NCBI GenBank assembly: GCA_006538405.1 | Contig: BJKQ01000013.1 | Location: 124,001 to 188,000 of the forward strand | DNA: 64,000 nucleotides | Reading direction: 5' to 3' | From: Hansfordia pulvinata | Taxonomy: Eukaryota; Ascomycota; Sordariomycetes; Xylariales | Shown: one piece after another, positions 1 through 12,051 of the stretch | How the letters are laid out: each line of letters begins with the position of its first letter | Numbering within the stretch: the first letter of the stretch is position 1 | Position numbers and translations under genes: made by a program | Notes under the pieces: model-generated | Seen by the model: the letters and a program-made list of their open reading frames with translations, nothing else | Told to the model about the DNA's origin: nothing | Database searches by the model: none

Positions 1-1214
1 GTGTATGATTAGCTGGACGGCGATTGTGTCCCATGTGTTGGGCAGCGACTGATTTGTGCTTCGACCCTTTCTGGAGGGCAGTCATTCCTTCAAAGCAATT
101 TGAGTATATCCTGTACAGCCAATGAATATTTCAAAGTCAGGTCTGACAGGATGTTTGACAGTCACTGGATGCACTCCATCCTGCTGTGATCATATCTGAT
201 GAGTGCTAGTGGCGGCGGAGCAAAAAGACGTAGGAACCCCTTTTCTCGTCCCGTCATCGTCCGTGGAGATGAACTGCGCATACAGTGAGATTAGAAGGCG
301 TTCGTGTGGGACGGAATGCCTTGACTTTCAGTAAGTAAGAGAGCGGCAAATACTCAATCACGAGAACAAAGAAGTCAGATCAGAGCCTGCGCCACCATGT
401 CCCTGCCGTGAATCCCAAGTCGATCTATCATGTCCAAATCCTAATAGTGCGCCACAGTAAAAATTACTATTTCCCCCTCATCTCACTGTGTAGTAGTATG
501 GACAGATCGTCAGGACACTGAACCACCAGCCACTACCAGTAAACGACCCGGAACGACATCGTGATGTGAACCAGATGGAGGCTTGAAGAAGCAAAGCCCC
601 CGTACCTCCCCCACCTTACTTGTACACGTAGCGAAAACAGCAGTCAGTACCCAGGGTTCCGTGTACGGCCGGCCGGCCATTCTTACGCAAACCAGTCCAG
701 AACAACAAGCCTCGATTGCCCCCGTGGCGCCGTTAGGCTGCGGTGGTGGTCCATGAGCCCCTGAATCGACTGTCTACCACTTCAAGCCTCGAACCTGCGC
801 GTTGATCGTCCCACCTGACCATCCCAGCCGATCCGATGCGATGGAGAGTGCGTCCTCAGAAGCCCAGAAGCCCGTGCAAACCTTACTCCTGAGCGGCTCG
901 GCGCTGCAGTCTGTGCAGGTGGACGGCCGGGCCCTGCATATGCGGACTTTGAGCCTTTGTTCCCTGGATACCTTAATTTATCAGATGACGGACCGCATCG
1001 GACATGGTTTCTAGGTGCAGTGTCGTGGGGTATCTATAAGCTCTCCCAGTTTTTGGCAGGCCCTCCATCGAACATTCCCCTTTTCAGTCTCCAACCCGAT
1101 GTTCTATCTATTTCCCTTCTCTTTACTCCTTTAGGTACTTTTCTTGTTAGGCTCTCCCTTTCACCATCCACTCTACCCTGACCTGACCACCTACAGACGC
1201 ACCTCATCACCAAC
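1..1214. other. Upstream non-coding region
   Basis: No reading frame here looks like a real protein. The last 200 bases, which are pyrimidine-rich and carry CACC and CTCC tracts, probably hold the promoter and 5' leader of the glycosyltransferase gene that follows. There is a short GGCCGGCCGGCC tract near 667. Nothing else is recognisable. Confidence 0.6.
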
Positions 1215-3423
1215 ATGGGCGGCATCGCCGACTACATCCGGCCCACGCGGCCAGCAGCACCCGACCCTCCTCCCCAGGCCTCCTCTCGTCTCCAGCCAGT
1301 AGCGGCCCGCAATAACAACAGCAAGAACGACGAGAACGACAACACCTTCAACAGGAGCAACAGCCGGTCGATGCTGTCGCTGGCCTCGAACCCGCAGGGA
1401 GGCGGCGGCGGCGGTGGCGGACTGCACCCGGCGTTCCTCGAGGGGGCCAAGCACGAGTGCATGGTCAACTGGCTGCACCAGAGCCAGTGCAAGGCGCACC
1501 TGATGGGCGCCGCGGACGCGGGCGAGTCGGAGGGCGTGCTCCTGCGCAAGGCGCCGGGCGAGTACGTGGCCTGCCCGCCGGCGCTGCGGCACTCGGCCTT
1601 GGCCACGGCCTGCGCCGCGCTCAACTTGCAGGTGAGTTTATTCCAACCCTAGATTCCCCCCCCTCCAAAGAATACCAATTCTTTTTCTCTTTTTTCTTCG
1701 GGAAGTCTTCTTGATCACTAAGAAGCTACATCACCACACCCACACCACCAGTGCGCCATGACGGTAAGCACGCGGGTCATCAAGACCTTCTTCGCGTGGT
1801 GCCCGGGAGCGACGTCGGTGCCGCTGCGGGACGGCTTGCGGATCCAGGTGGTGCCGACGGTGGCGGACCTGGCGCCGCCGCGGGCCCGCAGGCACCAGCG
1901 GGCGGCGTTCGTGGCCTCGGAGGCCCTGCTGGTCGTGTGGGAGGACAGCCCGTCGCGGCTGGTCGGGCGCGCCAAGCGCCTGCAGGCCGAGCTGCTCGAC
2001 GTGCTGTGGGACGTGGGCACCACCTACCACTACGCCGACGACGCGGCGGCGGCGGACAGCCGTGACGAGGTCGTCGGTGATGATGAAGATGGTGGTGGTA
2101 GTGGTGGTGGGAAGAAGCAGCAGCTCCAAGTTCAAGTCGGGAGGAATAGGGGGCCGGGAGCGGCAAAGGCGACGGCGACGGCCCCCGTCGAGTTGGACCC
2201 GGAGACGGGCCGCGTGCTGCCGGCCGCGCGCCCGCTGCACCTGCTCAACGCCGGCATGGTCTGCGTCGTGCTGGCGCTCGTCATGGCCGGCGTCGGCTCC
2301 GCGTGGCGCGAGCTGGCCATTGAGATCCGCGTCGACGGCGACTACCGCCGGCTGGGGCTGGTGGTGCTCGCCCCTATCCAGATCTTCTTTACGGTGAGTT
2401 TTCCTGTTCCTCTTCTTCTTCTTTTTCTTCTTCTTCTTCTGTTCTAGCCTGGCTAATCGCCCGTCATGACCTGGCAGCTCTTCTTCGCCCAGGTCATCGT
2501 CGGCGGTGTCATGCAGTGCTTCGGCCCCATCCGCCAGCTCAAGGCCAACTCCAAGTTCTACTCGGCGATCCCGCCCGAGCGCATCGACGCCGACTGCCTG
2601 CCGCACGTCACTGTCCAGTGCCCCGTCTACAAGGAAGGCCTGGACGCCGTCATCCGGCCAACCATTGACTCCATCAAGGACGCCATCACCACGTACGAGC
2701 TGCAGGGCGGGTCTGCCAATGTGAGTGCGATGCCTTTTTTTTTTTTTTGGTTTGTTTCGTTTTTTCGTGCATAATGGTTTCCCGGAGTGACGACACTGAC
2801 AGAAGGTTGCTCAGATCTTCGTCAACGACGACGGGCTCCAGCTGCTGTCCGAGGAGGAGCGCACCCGCCGCATCAGCTTCTACGCAGACCGCAACATCGG
2901 CTGGGTGGCCCGGCCCCGGGACGGCCACGACGGCTTCCGGCGGCGCGGCAAGTTCAAGAAGGCGTCCAACATGAACTTCTGCCTCAACGTCTCGTGCAGG
3001 TGCGAGGATAGGCTCGCCCAGGCGCAGCGAGGGCCCCGGTGGACCCAGGCCGACGAGGCCCTCGCGTACGAGAAGGCCCTGAAGGAGGTCGTCGACGAGG
3101 ACGGCCGGGCCTGGGCGGACGGCGACATCCGCGTGGGAGACTACATCTTGCTGAGTACGAACGGGGGCCTTTCTCCTCTCTGCCGAGTGCCAGTATGCCC
3201 TTGAGCCACGATGCTAACGGGAGCGCAGTTGACTCGGACACGCGGGCGCCCCCCGACTTTCTGCTGGACGCAGTCGTCGAGCTGGAGCAGTCGCCCGAGG
3301 TGGCCATTCTGCAGTTCAACTCGGGCGTGATGCAGGTCGTGCACACGTACTTTGAGGACGCCATTGTACGCTTTCCAGTTTGCTGTCACCCCTATTCTTG
3401 TCCTCCTTATACACACAGACGCA

Positions 3424-3480
<57 letters not shown>

Positions 3481-4163
3481 CTATTACCCCTTTTCTTAAC
3501 CGCCTATGCACTGCTGACCCGCTGCCGGCAGACCTTCTTCACCCACCTGGTCTACTCTGCGATCCGCTACACGGTCAGCAACGGGGACGTGGCGCCCTTT
3601 GTCGGGCACAACGCGCTGCTGCGCTGGAGCGCGGTGCAGCAGGTCAGCCACCGCAGCACCACCACCACCACCACCACCACCACCAGCATCAACAACAACA
3701 ACAACGACGACCACGACGGCGACGGCGACGAGTTCTGGTCCGAGAGCCACGTGTCCGAGGACTTTGACATGTCGCTCCGGCTGCAGTGCAGCGGCTACAC
3801 GGTGCGGCTGGCGGCGTGGACGGGCGACGGCTTCCGGGAGGGGGTGTCGCTGACGGTGTACGACGAGCTGGCGCGCTGGGAGAAGTACGCCTACGGCTGC
3901 AGCGAGCTGCTCCTCCACCCGCTGCGCCTGTGGCCCGCGCGGGGGCCCCTGACGCCCCTGTTCCGCCGCTTCCTCTGGTCCGGGGCCATCCGCCTGACCT
4001 CCAAGGTGACCATCCTGTCGTACATCGGCACCTACTACGCCATCGCCGCCGCCTGGATCCTGACGACGGCCAACTACTTTCTCATTGGGTTTTACAAGTA
4101 CGTGACGGAGGGTGTTTCGTTTATGTTGTCTAAGAGAGTGTGTGTGTGTGTGACTGAGAAGGG

Positions 4164-4199
<36 letters not shown>

Positions 4200-4870
4200 A
4201 AACCTGCTAACCGTGTTGCCCAGCGGATATCTGGACAAATACTACCTCGACTCATGGAAGGTGAGTCCATCCCAACGCTCAGGAACCCCTACTTCTCAGC
4301 CCTCCCAGACTGACCGCGACCGCACCTGCGCAGGTCTGGTTCACCATCATCCTCGTCTTCAACGGGCTGGGCAACGTGGCGCTGGCGGCGATGCGGTTCC
4401 GCAACGGCGAGGGCAACCTGCTCCGGTGCCTGTGGGAGAACCTGCGGTGGACGCTGGTCCTGGCCGTGTTCCTGGGCGGCCTGTCGCTGCACGTGTGGTA
4501 CGCCATGGCGGCGCACCTGCTCGAGCTCGACATCAGCTGGGGCGCCACGGCGAAGGAGGCCGAGTTCTCCAACTTCTTCCTCGAGGTGCCCAAGGTGCTG
4601 AAGAAGGTAGGTTGGCAGGCAAACCCCCACCCAAAGAAAGGGGGGCCACGATACTGACGATGCGCTCTCCAACCCGTGCAGTTCAGAGGCTCCATCCTCT
4701 TCGCCCTGGCCTTCATCATCCTCATGATCGTCATGGCCGTCGGCCCGTTCATACCGTACAGCTGGCAGATCACCGACTTTGTGGCCATCCTGCCCATGGC
4801 GACGGTGGCCGTCAGCCACCTGCTGCTCCCGCTCGCGCTGAACCCCGCCCTGATGACTTTTACCTGGTAG
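1215..4870 (+). CDS. Polytopic family 2 glycosyltransferase, nine exons
   Basis: Predicted processive-type GT2 enzyme of the plasma or internal membrane, which would transfer sugar from a nucleotide sugar to a growing polysaccharide; the product is unknown. Exons: 1215-1631, 1752-2393, 2478-2720, 2815-3154, 3229-3365, 3532-4097, 4224-4260, 4334-4606, 4682-4870. All junctions are GT..AG and keep frame, giving about 947 residues. Two hydrophobic helices precede the catalytic part. Then come VNDDG (about 436), DSDTR (about 549, the DxD metal site) and SEDFD (about 670, the general-base position). ELARW (about 705) stands where chitin and cellulose synthases have QxxRW. About five more membrane segments follow to the C-terminus. 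A Thr/Asn/Asp-rich insert (about residues 635-660) sits just before SEDFD. The start was chosen because exon 1 keeps frame and reads a conserved-looking N-terminus. GT2 membership is firm; the exact subfamily is not. Confidence 0.9.
3425..3478. repeat. (CA)n microsatellite in GT2 intron 5
   Basis: An uninterrupted AC/CA dinucleotide run of about 54 bp lies inside the fifth intron of the glycosyltransferase gene, about 50 bp before the 3' splice site. It is likely length-polymorphic between isolates. Confidence 0.97.
4139..4199. repeat. (TG)n plus (AG)n microsatellite in GT2 intron 6
   Basis: A TG run (4139-4152) is followed by a GA/AG run (about 4165-4199) within the intron between exons 6 and 7. 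The 3' splice site is at 4223. Confidence 0.95.
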
Positions 4871-7800
4871 CCGCGGGCCGTTCCTGTCCCAACTATCTTT
4901 TCTCTATCTTTTCTTTGACTCTGACCACCCCGAAGCCGTCGGTCACCAGCGGCGTTTTCTCAGTATGCTCTCTACGGCCACAGCGAGGCGGTCCGCGCCA
5001 ATCTCTCCTTGATTGATCTCCTATGTATGTACAACAGGCGAGTTGACCCGACATGTCCCGGGTACCTGTATCTCATGTGTTTGTTCTCACAGTTTGCTTC
5101 TTTTCCTTGGCCGACGGGAAGGCTGCTGTACACGCGAGCAGACAGGCAGCGAGTTGTGCCTTGTTTCTTCCGATACAGATATAATAATACATGGCAATTA
5201 TGCACTAAGCTTCGAGTGTGCCCGGCGACTTGTGTCCAGACCAAACATGCCACGTGCTCCGGGCCCCATCGAAACGCGTCCGGGTCGCCGTCTACCACAG
5301 GTGCCACGTCACACGGTAGCCAGGGAAGACTGAGCCTGGCGTCGAGCGCGCAAACAGGCTTTCATTTCAAGCTGGATGCGGGATGAGGGAGCAATTCAGC
5401 TCCAGCGAGAGAGATGGGACTGACAGGGCGGCTGTAGTCGTGTTGGCCTCTTGAGTATCGAGACCCCGTCGTCCATGACCAGGAGTACTTCGGTATTTAC
5501 GCACTGCCCCTCTGTGCCAAGTTGGCGCTGAAGAGGTTTCAGACAGGGCGGCAGGGCCATCTATCTCTTCAACGGCTGCGGGTCAGGCGCCAATTGCGTG
5601 GTTGCGACACGGCAATGCATTGCTCCAGCCAGGCCGGCCGGCCGGGAGATGCGGCCTCGTTGCGAAAAACAAGGAACGCCAACCAATATCGCTGTCGTTG
5701 CTGTCCTTGCGTTCCAAGTTCATGCCATCTGAGAAGCTACCAATCACTCGAACCCGCGCAGCTCACCCGGGAGGCCGTGCCGGCCTGGTCAGCCAGCAGA
5801 CAGGTCGTCCCATTGGCGATGCCGAGACCACGAATCTCCAGTGGCGCCCGCTAACTCAGCTCTGGCGCCCGGCGGGTGGCCGATCTCGACTGACCATTCA
5901 TCTATTCTTGGACTTCAGCCGTGTCCATCATTTTCATTTTCTCCTTGTCTTCTTATCGAGGTGGTGGCGTCTGCGAGCAGATGCGTCGTTGCTTGTCGTC
6001 CGTTGCCCCTCTGTCGAATTTTCTTCTCTTTTTCTCTCTCCCTTTACGTCTCCCGGATTGCCTCTCTTTCTTTGGTGATGACAAACCGGAGCAAAAGCAC
6101 CGGGGGGCCGCCGCAGCAGATGGTCCGCGAGGACCCACGGCCCGCCCGCGCCCCGACGCGCTCCGCTTATCGTGTCAACCGACTCTCGGACGGGTCACAA
6201 TCGCAGGATGGTACGAGTCACAACTGCAACCAAGTCAAGGGAGCACCACCCACCACATGGACGCAACGGGCGTCTTCTGTCTGAGATGAGGCTCCGGGCT
6301 GAGAGGTGGACCCCGTCCCGTCGTGTGCGAGCACCTGGGTACGGAGTGACCACCCTTCCGCACTACAGAACGGAGCACCTGTACCGATCGGCAGGGCCCT
6401 GTCTCGCTCTGGTCAGGGCTCTCAAGTAGGTACCTACATCAAGGGTATTGCGTCCGCCTCTCGGGCCGCTGGGACTGATCGTCACAGGCGCTTGCATTAA
6501 CGTATCAATTGCCGGGACCCCCTTCTTTTTCTTTTTCTTCTTCTTGTCCTTCGAGAAGGAAGCAGCCGCGTGGAAAGGAGAGCCACCGAGCGACGGCACG
6601 CATGCGTGTTTTGCATGGGCCGGACGCCCGTCACATGTGTCGTGCACCACAGAGCCCTCTCTCTCTTCCAAACGAGTCCAAACCACGCTGGCACTCGCGA
6701 CGCTTGCTGCGACGGCCCGTCCTCGCCACTTATTAGGTAGTCGTACATCCATTACATCCAATGTACTCGCATCACTGTCCAGCAATGCACCAGAGACTAG
6801 TGCTGCACTGCGAGTCCTCCTACCCAACGTGCTCGTACGCCGGACCTATGTCCTTCCCAGGTGGCGTGGCGGCCCAGTAAAACAAGCACGCTCCGTACGT
6901 GCTCCGTACTACGACTGCAACGATCGACACGGCGAGACCGCCCACATGGGACTCCTGATATCCCTGGCTTGGCTGGCAGGCGGCCCGGCGAGGCGCGTGG
7001 GCTGCTGCGGACCAATTGCCCCTACTCGTGCGTGCGTGTGGTCTGTCTCCAGCATCCCGGCTCGCAGCCACCGCCAACTGCCCGCCCACCGCCGCAGCGC
7101 CCCCCGTTTGATGAGGCGAACCGACCGATCGGCTGGATCCCGGCTTCCCGCCAGGCACGGGGAGATCTGATCTTGGGACGGGACGGACGGGGGAGAGACA
7201 GACAAGCGAAGGGCACACGGGTCCAGGCGAGTCCATGACGGCACATGCTCGTACTGCCTTTGATGACTTCTTCCAGACCTGGCCTGCACTGACCTGCGCC
7301 TGACAGCCTGGCTGGCTGGCTGGCTGAATGCAGGTCCGCCTCGTTTTTCTCTCCAGGGCTGTGACATGCTCGTGCGCGTCAAGAAGCAGGCGCCGCACGC
7401 TGGCTCGTTGGCGGGGCCGAAACCAACCCCCGGGATCCTGTCGCCCAAAGCTCCAGGATGGGCTTCTTCCTTTCCCTGGTCACGGCAAGGGGACATAAGG
7501 AAGACGTCCATGGGCCCGTCCTCACGAGTACTCGTACTCGAACTTGCCGTCCGCGGGCCCCTCTTTCTCCGGCGCCTGTCGTGTGCCAGAGCCACGCCCG
7601 CAGGAGCGAATGCTCCTTGTGAGTAATACTCCTTAAAGTCCTGTCTGCGTGGGCGCCCGGACAGCTCTTCCACGTAGATCGTCTCCAACAGGTACCCGTA
7701 TCAGATAGCTGTGCATTCACACCTCGGCGCTGTGTCCGCGCCCCCCCCCCCCCCCGGTTCCCGTTCTATCGGTGGGACACGCTGATGTCGAGCTGCCAAA

Positions 7801-8282
7801 AAGTCCTCGACGTGATCATGATTCGGATGAACGACAGGACCTCTTGGTCCTGAGCTGCTCGCCACGGTGCCACCTGCAAGACGTAATCGACAGCAGCAGC
7901 GGAGGTCTACAACCTAGACTTTGAGGAGTACGAGTACCTCTCGTGCAGTAATAATCAATGCTCTATATAAGGCCCGGCACCAGGAAATGCTTCGGCCGCC
8001 GGCATGCCTCCTCGTCATAGCGCCCAATGCCCTCCGTGACCCGAAACAGCCAACCGACGGCCCAGCTTCCCGCTCCAATCACTCTCCGTCACACACGTCC
8101 CGTTTACTCGTACCTTGGGTACCATAGACCCTACCTACCTACCTTACCTACCCTGCCCTACTTTGCCTGACTTACACGGGCCATCCCCCGCCGTCAAACC
8201 ACGCACGAGTAGATATCTTTGAAGCACCGCAGGGGACTGCCCTATAGGTATATGAAAAGGGGCCCCCCCGGTGACAGCAGCA
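4871..8282. other. Intergenic region with dispersed octamers and a poly-C run
   Basis: 3.4 kb with no supportable gene. The open frames overlap one another in many phases, lack domain-like composition and have no convincing splice structure. Visible elements are a poly-C run of 15 (7741-7755), TACTCGTA/TACGAGTA octamers at 7529, 7929 and 8105, and a CTACCTACCTACC tract near 8132. The last few hundred bases presumably hold the aquaporin promoter. Confidence 0.6.
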
Positions 8283-8439
8283 ATGGGTCCTCCCGAGACG
8301 ACGACCCCAGGCCACCAGACCCCGGACACGAGAAGCAGAAACACCTCGACGTCGCGCCTCTCCCCGCCAGGCACAGACGGCCGCATCAGCAGCCGCGCCT
8401 CCCCAGACATCTACCACCAGCGCCTTCTGCCTCCAGAGT

Positions 8440-8472
<33 letters not shown>

Positions 8473-10468
8473 GTTCTTCTTCTTCCTCTTCTTCTTCGTC
8501 CTCTTCCTCCAGCGGAAAGCCCCCCCGCGGAAGCCCCGGAGGCGCCGCCAACCGGATCGGAACCATGGCGCCGGCGTCGCGGGCTGCAAACTACAGCAGA
8601 AACAACAACAACAAAAACAACATCAACAACAGCTGCTGGGTCGACGAGGACTACTACGTCGACAACCCGTGGTACGGGCAGCGCAAGAACAAGGCCGTCT
8701 TCAGCCTGGGCCAGCCCCTCCCGCACAAGGTCCGCCAGCGCCGGAAGCGGCCGGCGGCGGCTGCTCCGGCGAAGAGCAACAAGGAAGACCTGGCGGAGCG
8801 AGGGCAGGCCGGGAGCGAGAACATTGGTGGGCGGCAACAGAGTGACCAGCAGCAACAATCACACCAACAGCAGCAGCAACAGCATCAGCAGCAGCAGCAG
8901 CAGCCGGCAACCCCCAAGTCGCGCTCTAGGAGGACGTCGGCCGGGGTGGGCCACAGCGAAAAGGTCAACGACGCGGGGCAGCCCGTCTTCGAGTACCAGC
9001 CGGGGCGTGCTGCGACGGCTTCCTCGAACAACGACAACAACAATAACGACAACAACTGCTGCTGCCACTGCAACGGCAACGAGAACGACGCCGCCGACCA
9101 GCAACAGCAACAACAACAACCCGACTACAAGATCGACAGCGAGCCCCTGGGCCGCAGGGAGGACAAGGACGTGTCGGAAGGGGCAAGGACCCGGACGAGG
9201 TGCGCAACCTGTGGGCACGCCTGCGGGCCCGGCACCCGGAGCCCCTGGCCGAGTTCCTGGCGGTCAGTAGAGGCCTCTCCCGCCGCCTGCGGCGCCTCGG
9301 CGACAAGGGGATGTACTGATTTTGAGATTCTCTGGGGTCGTATGTGAATAACAGACCGGAGTGGCGACCTTCATGGGCCTGGCGGGCGCGCTGTCGGTCA
9401 ACCTGTCGGCCTCGCAGCCCTCGCCGTACGGCACCTACGAGACGGCCTGCTGGTCGTGGGGGTTCGCCTGGATGTTTGGCATCTACCTCGGGGCGGCGTG
9501 TCGGGGGCTCACAGTAAGATTATACTCCTTCTCTTTCTCTCTTTCTTTCTCTTTTTTCTCTTTTTTCTCTTTTTTCTCTCTTTTTCTCTCTCTTTTTCCC
9601 TCTTTTTCTCTCTTTCTTTTTTGTCTCTTCCCTTTCCTCTTCCACTTCCTTGTTAGTTAAATATGCTCTTCGTCCACATCACTATCTCGATAGACGAAGA
9701 CGGAAAAAAGGGAAAGGAAAAAAGCTGACGTCCCCAGTGAACCCGGCCATCTCGATCAGCCTGAGCATCTTCCGTGGGTTCCCCTGGCGGTCGTGCGCCG
9801 TGTACGTGGCGGCGCAGTTTGCGGCCAGCCTGGCGGCAGGGGCGCTGGCGTGGGCCATGTTCGCCGACACGATCGCGCACCTGGACCCGGGGATGGGGGC
9901 GACGGCCAAGACGTTCTTCTCGACGCCGCAGGGGTGGGTGTCGTTCGGGACGGCCTTCCTCAACCAGGTCGTGGGCGGGGCCATCATGACCATCGCCGTG
10001 TTCGCGCTGGGCGACGACCAGAACAACCCCCCCGGCGCGGGGATGCACTCTCTCGTGAGAATTCGCTTTACCCCATGTGTTTTTTTTTTCTCTTCTTTTT
10101 TTTCTTCGATTCCGTGTGCTGATAGTTTGTTGTGCATCAAGGTCCTCGGCCTGCTGGTGGTCATGCTCAAGTTCAGCCTGGGCTTCAACGTCGGCTCGGC
10201 GCTCAACCCGGCCTCCGACTTTGGGCCCCGCGTCGTCATCTACGCGGCAGGGTACCGCGGCCCGGAGGTCTTCGCGTCGGGCTGGTGGGTGTACGGCCCC
10301 TGGCTGGCGACGCTGGCGGGCTCCGTGCTGGGCTGCTGCATCTACGACGGCTTCGTGTTCGTCGGGTCCGAGAGCCCCGTCAACTACCGCGTCCCGCTGT
10401 GGGTGCCCAAGCTGCACCGGCGGCTGGCGGGGCGGAAGAAGACGGAGGGGCTGCCGGAGGTGGAGTAG
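8283..10468 (+). CDS. Aquaporin/aquaglyceroporin (MIP family), frame broken at two G runs
   Basis: Membrane channel for water and/or small polyols. Exons: 8283-9262, 9355-9513, 9738-10054, 10142-10468. The N-terminal extension of about 300 residues has poly-Ala, poly-Ser, Asn-rich and Gln-rich tracts around NPWYGQRKNK and LGQPLPHKVR, which resembles the long cytosolic N-termini of fungal aquaglyceroporins. Two single-base gaps break the frame. One is at GGGG 9180-9183, where DEVRNLWARLRARHPEPLAEFLA-type sequence continues in another frame. The other is at GGGG 9490-9493, just before GVSGAH. With one base restored at each, the product is about 594 residues with both half-helix motifs: SGAH-M-NPAISI across intron 2, and SALNPASDFGPR near the end. 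The second motif has Ser where the selectivity-filter Arg (NPAR) normally is. ATG 8283 is the first in-frame ATG. Family assignment is secure; the intact reading frame is inferred. Confidence 0.85.
8848..8905 (+). repeat. CAG/CAA-rich tract encoding poly-Gln
   Basis: A CAG/CAA/CAT-rich tract inside exon 1 of the aquaporin gene encodes a Gln/His-rich stretch in the cytosolic N-terminal extension. A further CAA-rich tract lies near 9101-9120. Confidence 0.9.
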
Positions 10469-12000
10469 ACGAGTGAGGTTTTTTTTCGTCTTCTTTTTCT
10501 TTTCTTTGCTTTTGCTGGTGTATTTCAGAGGAAGACTACTTTAACTTATAGATGAGGTTGGCGTTCAGGATGTATGAAAGCGTGTGAGGACCAGTCAAAG
10601 TTAGAGAGACCTGGTGTAAGGAACACATCCATGGATGAAATAGGCACCAAGTACAGGTCATGGCGATGACAAGTCGTGATACGCGGCATTTCCAGTGACC
10701 GTCGGCGGGGTATTGTGTTCTGCACCTGTAACATGTCACGGTATTAGACCACGTCCGAGTTAGGTCGTGTCTGCAGTCTGTACAATTGTCGTCTAGCGGT
10801 TCCTCACTCACTGCATCATTCTGGTCGACTTGCAGCTTATCAAGATGGCGCAGATGGCGCAGATGGCGCTATACTATACGGACACAGGGGCAACGCACGC
10901 GAGCCACAGTGCTCCAAGAGTGCCGGCCCTGAGCGCCGGCAGAGATCCTGGTCCGCGCTCGTACATTGCCTCTTCTGGAAGCTTGTGTGAGTGACAGCTG
11001 CTTGGCAATTCCAGCCCTACCCCTGGCCATCGGCCGCGATTATACTCCGTCGAGAGCCTGGCACGCCTGGGAGGGGACTGCCGCTGCCCTGTCTGTGGAG
11101 AGCACCAGCGCCTATCAGCCTTGCTTGTCCCGTCGGCACCAACAGGCCTCGATGCATGATCGACCCTACTGCTAGCGCCATCTCGCACCGCCGAGCCGAC
11201 CGCCGTGAGATGCTATGCGTTCGGCTCGGGGATACGCAGCTGTTAGGTTTTCAATTCGATCCAGCTGGCAGCTCGGGTGGCAGGGATACACGCGTAAGGG
11301 CCGTCCCTTACGAGCGAGCTGGGCGGTGCCAGGAGGCTGACTCACCTCGCTGGGAGCCAGATACGCCAGGCAGACGCGGAATGGGGACAAGGGGCGTCTT
11401 ATGAGCGAGCGAACAGGAACAAACAGGGTGTCCACAGCCGCACGTTGTTTGATCGGCCGTTGACTCATCATCTACCCTGGCCCGTTTCATTGTGCGGTAG
11501 GGACTAGTTGGGAGTTGGTGAAGTCAGCACCGTCAGCTCGGGGTTGTGCGGTCTCCGAGGGGCCGCGTGGGCTCCACCGCCCACGCCTCGGGCTTTAACA
11601 GTGAGCGAGCTAGTTAATCTTGGAAATGATTCGAGTTCTTTGCGCGGTGGCCTTTATTGGTGTAAGTGCGAGTACATACCAAGTATGTTCGTACGTGTGT
11701 AAGGTGTGAGGACATGGGAAGGTATACTCGTACTAGAACGACAACGAGTCTCTCTCTCTCTCTCTCTACAGGTTAGGTAGGTAGGCAAGAGAAATGATTG
11801 AAATAGTCACGATGCCCCTCACTTTGCTTGCTCTCGAGCGTCTATCGCCAGCACCTCAAGCCATTCTTCAAAGTTCAGTCACATCTTGACGCAACTGACA
11901 GCCACTTACGCACTTGGTCACCTCACACACACTTCATCACCTTACACGCCCCCTATCATCAACGTCTATTCCGTACTCTCAGCACAACCCCCCTTCCCCC

Positions 12001-12046
<46 letters not shown>

Positions 12047-12051
12047 AAAAA
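10469..12051. other. Intergenic region upstream of the FAD monooxygenase
   Basis: Contains the 3' flank of the aquaporin gene, three tandem copies of a GATGGCGCA 9-mer (about 10843-10872), a TACTCGTA octamer at 11725, a (TC)n run (11749-11767), an AGGTAGGTAGG tract near 11775 and a (CA)n run just before the next start codon. No gene is supported. Confidence 0.6.
12005..12045. repeat. (CA)n microsatellite next to a start codon
   Basis: About 20 CA units end seven bases before the ATG of the FAD monooxygenase, so the repeat lies in the 5' leader or core promoter of that gene. Confidence 0.97.

Noticed and set aside
1215..4870. Chitin synthase as identity of the GT2 gene
   Set aside because: No QxxRW and none of the chitin synthase signature stretches are visible; only the general GT2 residues match.
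9490..9513. Alternative splicing instead of a frameshift in the aquaporin
   Set aside because: No GT..AG pair near the break would change frame while keeping GVSGAH; one added G does so directly.
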